Below, in pieces: positions 28,982 to 34,902 of a stretch of DNA of 34,902 nucleotides; the stretch's first letter is position 1, and the number at the start of each line of letters is the position of its first letter. The position numbers were made by a program, and so were the translations under genes. The stretch is from Bacillota bacterium (GTDB lineage Bacteria; Bacillota; Clostridia; Oscillospirales; Oscillospiraceae). The DNA is taken from the NCBI GenBank assembly GCA_030535235.1, contig JAUNCL010000023.1, positions 1-34,902 on the forward strand, written 5' to 3'. The notes below the pieces were generated by a model. That model was given only the letters and a program-made list of their open reading frames with translations, did no database searches and had not been told where the DNA came from.

Positions 28982-29638
28982 TTATTCTCTTGGCGTCCGG
29001 CAGAAGGCGGCAACCACCACCTGGGCGGCGCCGGCCCGGCGAAGGGTCCGGGCGGCCTCCTCCAGGGTAGCCCCGGTGGTCAGGATGTCGTCGATGACCA
29101 GCACCCGCTTTCCCGCCAGGGCGGCGGGGTCGGGGACGGCATAGACGCCTTTTACGTTTTTCCATCGCTGGTTCGCCCCCTCCAGAGAGGACTGGGACTT
29201 GTTGTTTTTGACCTTTGACAGCAGGGGTATGGCCTCCATCCCCAGGGCTTTGGCGGTCTCCTCCGCCAGGAGCCGGGCCTGGTCGTAGCCCCGGCTTTTT
29301 AAGGTCTCCGGGGAGACGGGGACCCAGGTGATGAGGTCGTAGGCCCCGGGGAGATAGAACCGGATGGTCTTGGCCAGCATGGGGCCGTAGGCCTTGGCGT
29401 GGCCGGGCTGGTTTTGGAATTTGAAGCGTTTCACTTCCTCCCGCAGCTTTCCTGCGTACTGGGCGGCGCAGACACACCGGGCAAAGTGGTCGCCGGGAAC
29501 CACCGATTGGGTGCCCTCCAGAAGAAGGTCAGGGGGACATTTGGGGCAGGGATCGAGAGAAGATTTCTCCACCAGTGCGCCGCAGAATTTGCACTTGGGC
29601 GGGTAGATCAGATCCAGGACGCGGTCCAGAAGAGACAT
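28982..29638 (-). CDS. comF: ComF family phosphoribosyltransferase-like protein
   Basis: A 218-residue ComF. An N-terminal zinc ribbon (Cys16, Cys19, Cys31, Cys34 in PPKCKFCG and PCPKC) is followed by the PRTase-like domain with LREEVKRFKFQNQPGHA, VPVSPETLKSRGYDQA and the PRPP loop VLVIDDILTTGATLEE near 177. In transformable bacteria ComF helps single-stranded DNA uptake, working with PriA-type helicases. Adjacent recD2 fits a DNA-processing role. The ATG at 29638 follows GGGAGG, and the site overlaps the recD2 stop; the intergenic gap is three bases, so translation is probably coupled. Confidence 0.93.
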   Translation of the reverse strand: MSLLDRVLDLIYPPKCKFCGALVEKSSLDPCPKCPPDLLLEGTQSVVPGDHFARCVCAAQYAGKLREEVKRFKFQNQPGHAKAYGPMLAKTIRFYLPGAYDLITWVPVSPETLKSRGYDQARLLAEETAKALGMEAIPLLSKVKNNKSQSSLEGANQRWKNVKGVYAVPDPAALAGKRVLVIDDILTTGATLEEAARTLRRAGAAQVVVAAFCRTPRE

Positions 29639-29641
29639 CGG

Positions 29642-31867
29642 CTACCTCCCTTCTCCCTTGGCCAGCCGTGCCCGGAGACCGCTGTACCGCCGCTGCTGGC
29701 GGTCGTTGGCGGCCATGCGGGCCACCACCTGATCGTCGCCCACCAAGATCAAAAGCTCCTTGGCCCGGGTCATGGCGGTGTAGAGCACCCCCCGGGTCAG
29801 CAGCATAGGGGCGGCGTCCACGGCGGAGAGAATGACCGCCCGGTACTCGCTGCCCTGGGCCTTGTGGACGGTGATGGCGTAGGCCGGCTCCAGCTGGTTC
29901 ATCATGTCGGGGGTGTATTCCGCCCGGTGGCCGTCAAAATCCACGGTGACGATACCGCTGTGGGGGTCGATGGCCTCCACCCGGCCGATATCCCCGTTAA
30001 AAATCCCCATCCCCATGCCGCTGCCGTCGGTCTCCTCCCACAGGACGTCGTAGTTGTTCTTCACCTGCATCACCCGGTCGCCCACCCGGTAGAGGGCGGG
30101 GCCGAAGGCCTTTTCGGTCTTGCCGGGGGCCGGGGGATTCACCGCCGCCTGCAAGGCCCGGTTCAAAGAGGTGGTGCCGGCGGTCCCCTTCCGGGTGGGG
30201 GTGAGGACCTGGATCTGGTCGGCGGGGATCCCCATGTTCTGGGGCAGCCGCCGCCGGCAGAGGTCCACGATGGTCTCCACGGCGGACTCGGGGTTCAGCC
30301 GCCGCAGAAAGAAGAAGTCCCCGGCGGGGTCGTTGACCAGAACTGGGCAGTCCCCCTGGTCCACGGCCCGGGCGCCTCGGATGATGGCTGAGGCGGCGGC
30401 CTGCCGAAAGATCTCAGTCAGCCGCAGGGTGGGCAGCCGCTGGGAGCGCAGCAGGTCGGAGAGCAGGTTGCCCGGTCCCACCGAGGGAAGCTGATGGGGG
30501 TCTCCCACCAGCACCAGGCGGCAGCCCCCGGGGAGGGCGGCCAGCAGGGCCTGCATGAGGACGATGTCCACCATGGAGGCCTCGTCCAGAATGACCGCGT
30601 CGGTGTCCAGGGGGTCCTGCTCGTTGTGGGCGAAGGTCAGGCCGCCGGTGGCCTTGTCGTACCGGGTTTCCAGGAGCCGGTGGATGGTGGAGGCCTCGGC
30701 CCCGCAGGCCTCGGACATCCGCTTGGCAGCCCGGCCGGTGGGGGCGGTGAGGGCGGTGCGGAGATGTAAATGGTCGAAGAGGGCCAGAATACCCCGGAGG
30801 GAGGTGGTCTTGCCGGTGCCGGGGCCGCCGGTGAGGAGCATCACCTGCTGGCGGGCGGCGGTTTTCACGGCCTCCACCTGAAGGGGGGCATAGGTGATGC
30901 CCTGCTCCTTCTGGATGCGGGAGATGAGCTTGTCCAAGTCCTCCGGGGGGCAGAGCTCGGCCCCCTCCATGGATAACAGCTGGTTGGCCACATAGGTCTC
31001 GCAGCGGTGGAGCTTGACCAGGTAGCAGGCGTCCTGACCGGCAATCTCCTCCCGGACGATTTTCAGCCGGTCCACCAGGCTGTCCAGGCAGGGCGCCAGG
31101 TCCTCCGGGGGACAGCCCAGCAGCCGCCCGGCGGCCTCCAGCAGCTTGGCATAGGGCAGAAAGACGTGGCCGTTGTCCAGGTTGTGGGTGAGGGTATAGA
31201 GGATGCCGGCCTCCAGCCGCAGGGGGTCGCTGGCTTCGATGCCCACCTCCAGGGCCAGCTTGTCCGCCGAGGGGAAGGGGACGAAGAGAGGCTCATTCAC
31301 CAGCAGGTAGGGGTCGGCCTTCACCACGGTCAGGGCCATCTCCCCGTACTGCCGGTAGAGGGGCATGCCGATCTGCAGGGGCAGGTCGTGGGCGGAGAGA
31401 AAGTCCAGCAGCCGCCGCATGGAGAGCTGCATGCACAGGGAACGGCGAATGGTCTCTGCCCGCTTGGGGGAGATTCCCTTGATTTTCGTGAGCTCCTCCG
31501 GGTGCTCCTCGATGACGGTGAGGACGTCCTCTCCGAAGGTATCCACCAGCCGCCGGGCGGTGGCCGCACCCACCCCCTTGATGGCCCCGGAGGCCAGGTA
31601 TTCCAGCACGGCCTTTTCTCCCACGGGCATCCGCCGCTCCACGATCTCCGCCTTGAGCTGTTCCCCGTATGTACTGTGGCGGGTCCACTGGCCGTGGACG
31701 GAGAGCCCTTCCCCAGGGCTGATGCCGGGCATGATGCCCACCACGGTGACCTCGTCCCCATCGGGGGTGTCCAGGCGCAGGATGGTATAGCCGTTCTCCT
31801 CGTTGCGGTAGACCACCGCGGAGACGGTTCCTTCCAAAAAGATCAGTTCAGAGGGAGAATCAGCCAT
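29642..31867 (-). CDS. recD2: RecD2 (RecD-like) ATP-dependent DNA helicase
   Basis: A 741-residue SF1B helicase that unwinds DNA 5' to 3' and acts in repair outside RecBCD. An N-terminal OB-like region (about 10-80) precedes helix-hairpin-helix repeats (about 88-145, with IKGVGAATARRLVDTFGE and IKGISPKRAETIR). The motor has Walker A GGPGTGKTT (347-355), motif II VILDEASMVD, motif III LVGDPHQLPSVGPG, and the C-terminal AYAITVHKAQGSEYRAVIL and LLTRGVLYTAMTRAK. The long N-terminus marks RecD2 rather than RecBCD RecD. The ATG at 31867 follows AAGGAAGGA. It sits 27 bases after the small membrane protein gene. Confidence 0.96.
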   Translation of the reverse strand: MADSPSELIFLEGTVSAVVYRNEENGYTILRLDTPDGDEVTVVGIMPGISPGEGLSVHGQWTRHSTYGEQLKAEIVERRMPVGEKAVLEYLASGAIKGVGAATARRLVDTFGEDVLTVIEEHPEELTKIKGISPKRAETIRRSLCMQLSMRRLLDFLSAHDLPLQIGMPLYRQYGEMALTVVKADPYLLVNEPLFVPFPSADKLALEVGIEASDPLRLEAGILYTLTHNLDNGHVFLPYAKLLEAAGRLLGCPPEDLAPCLDSLVDRLKIVREEIAGQDACYLVKLHRCETYVANQLLSMEGAELCPPEDLDKLISRIQKEQGITYAPLQVEAVKTAARQQVMLLTGGPGTGKTTSLRGILALFDHLHLRTALTAPTGRAAKRMSEACGAEASTIHRLLETRYDKATGGLTFAHNEQDPLDTDAVILDEASMVDIVLMQALLAALPGGCRLVLVGDPHQLPSVGPGNLLSDLLRSQRLPTLRLTEIFRQAAASAIIRGARAVDQGDCPVLVNDPAGDFFFLRRLNPESAVETIVDLCRRRLPQNMGIPADQIQVLTPTRKGTAGTTSLNRALQAAVNPPAPGKTEKAFGPALYRVGDRVMQVKNNYDVLWEETDGSGMGMGIFNGDIGRVEAIDPHSGIVTVDFDGHRAEYTPDMMNQLEPAYAITVHKAQGSEYRAVILSAVDAAPMLLTRGVLYTAMTRAKELLILVGDDQVVARMAANDRQQRRYSGLRARLAKGEGR

Positions 31868-31894
31868 GTCGGTCCTTCCTTTGCAGGATTTTTA

Positions 31895-32254
31895 CTACAG
31901 TTTGACAGAAATACTCTCATCCGGATTCAGGATGAGGGTGGCCTCCTCGGCGGGGCAGAAGAGGAGGGCGGGGTATTTTCGGGCCAGGGCCTGGACGGTC
32001 TCCAGCCCTTCGGGGGTCAGACCTGCGTTGACCACCAGGACGGTGAAGCAGGAGAGCTTTTCCTCCCGCAGCCAGTGGAGATGCCGGAGGGTCTGCTCCA
32101 GCCCGTCCCCATCCCCCGTGGCGGGTACCACCGCAAAGACGGGGACGGCCCCCTGCTGGCAGGGAGACACCAGCCGGGAGAACACCCGCCGGTTCAGGCT
32201 GAGCAGCAGGGCCGCGCACAGAAAGGCCAGGATGAGTTCGATCGCCAGCGTCAT
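31895..32254 (-). CDS. Hypothetical membrane-anchored protein between uvrA and recD2
   Basis: A 119-residue protein I do not recognise. It has an N-terminal membrane helix (about 3-21, LAIELILAFLCAALLLSLN), a basic segment, then a small alpha/beta region: strand VPVFAVVPA, helix GLEQTLRHLHWLREE, strand CFTVLVVNAG, helix TPEGLETVQALARKYP, strand ALLFCPAEE. That order resembles the first half of a Rossmann-like or family-2 glycosyltransferase domain, but no catalytic motif follows. The ATG at 32254 has an excellent GGAGGTG site six bases upstream. It lies 55 bases after uvrA and 27 before recD2, so is likely co-transcribed with both. Confidence 0.72.
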   Translation of the reverse strand: MTLAIELILAFLCAALLLSLNRRVFSRLVSPCQQGAVPVFAVVPATGDGDGLEQTLRHLHWLREEKLSCFTVLVVNAGLTPEGLETVQALARKYPALLFCPAEEATLILNPDESISVKL

Positions 32255-32308
32255 AGGGAACACCTCCGCACCATTCTATGTGCCGGGGGTGGGAGGTGTG
32301 CGGCGGGA

Positions 32309-34902
<2,594 letters not shown>

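Overview
The window is GC-rich, gene-dense chromosomal DNA of an endospore-forming member of the Clostridia. Spo0A, SpoIIR, a SpoIIQ-like protein and SpoIVB are all encoded here. The high GC content, an infC-rpmI-rplT operon, a ferredoxin-linked 2-oxoacid oxidoreductase subunit and the general gene order suggest an Oscillospiraceae gut anaerobe (Flavonifractor/Pseudoflavonifractor/Lawsonibacter-like). That placement is inference; no database was consulted. I see no IS element, prophage, CRISPR array or tRNA.

Layout. 1-90: the 3' end of a 5S rRNA and its terminator, so an rRNA operon lies to the left. 94-3412: small units comprising an M20 amidohydrolase, a flavin-type split-barrel protein, a padR-yjdF pair and a VOC protein. 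3420-8868: a leftward housekeeping run (hemW, an ApgM-type mutase, DUF1015, ispE) ending in a hairpin that runs straight into the spoIIR start codon. 8925-11850: a rightward run rluA-type, mutY and a PflA-like radical SAM gene. 11880-12780: spoIIQ-like with a sigma-F-like promoter. 12800-14652: an arsR - ArsP-type permease - Cys-rich thioredoxin-like operon with a clear ArsR promoter/operator. 14708-16140: infC-rpmI-rplT with an L20-type attenuator leader and an AUC start on infC. 16191-17736: a TSCPD protein and spoIVB. 17751-26613: a block carrying a surface metallo-beta-lactamase protein, a CPA2 antiporter, three ion-transporter-superfamily permeases (one lacking its C-terminus) and iorA without iorB. 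26614-27740: a regulatory region with 0A-box-like sites, then spo0A. 27766-34902: leftward uvrA (incomplete) - small membrane protein - recD2 - comF, followed by a divergent MreB-like gene.

How the genes fit together. The sporulation genes cover the phosphorelay output (Spo0A) and the sigma-F to sigma-E and sigma-G to sigma-K signalling steps (SpoIIR, SpoIIQ-like, SpoIVB). spoIVB and spo0A are normally neighbours but are separated here by about 9 kb of transport and redox genes. The arsR operon looks like trivalent or organic arsenic efflux with a thiol-redox partner. uvrA, recD2 and mutY form a DNA-repair theme. Most gene starts are supported by visible AGGAGG-like ribosome binding sites. 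Promoters often carry an extended -10 of the form TGnTATACT.

I found no obviously new defence or mobile system. The observations most worth a second look are the spoIIR start codon abutting a terminator, the truncated permease, the altered active-site loops of the MreB-like protein, the 0A-like boxes and palindrome at spo0A, and the Cys-rich redox partner of the ArsP permease.
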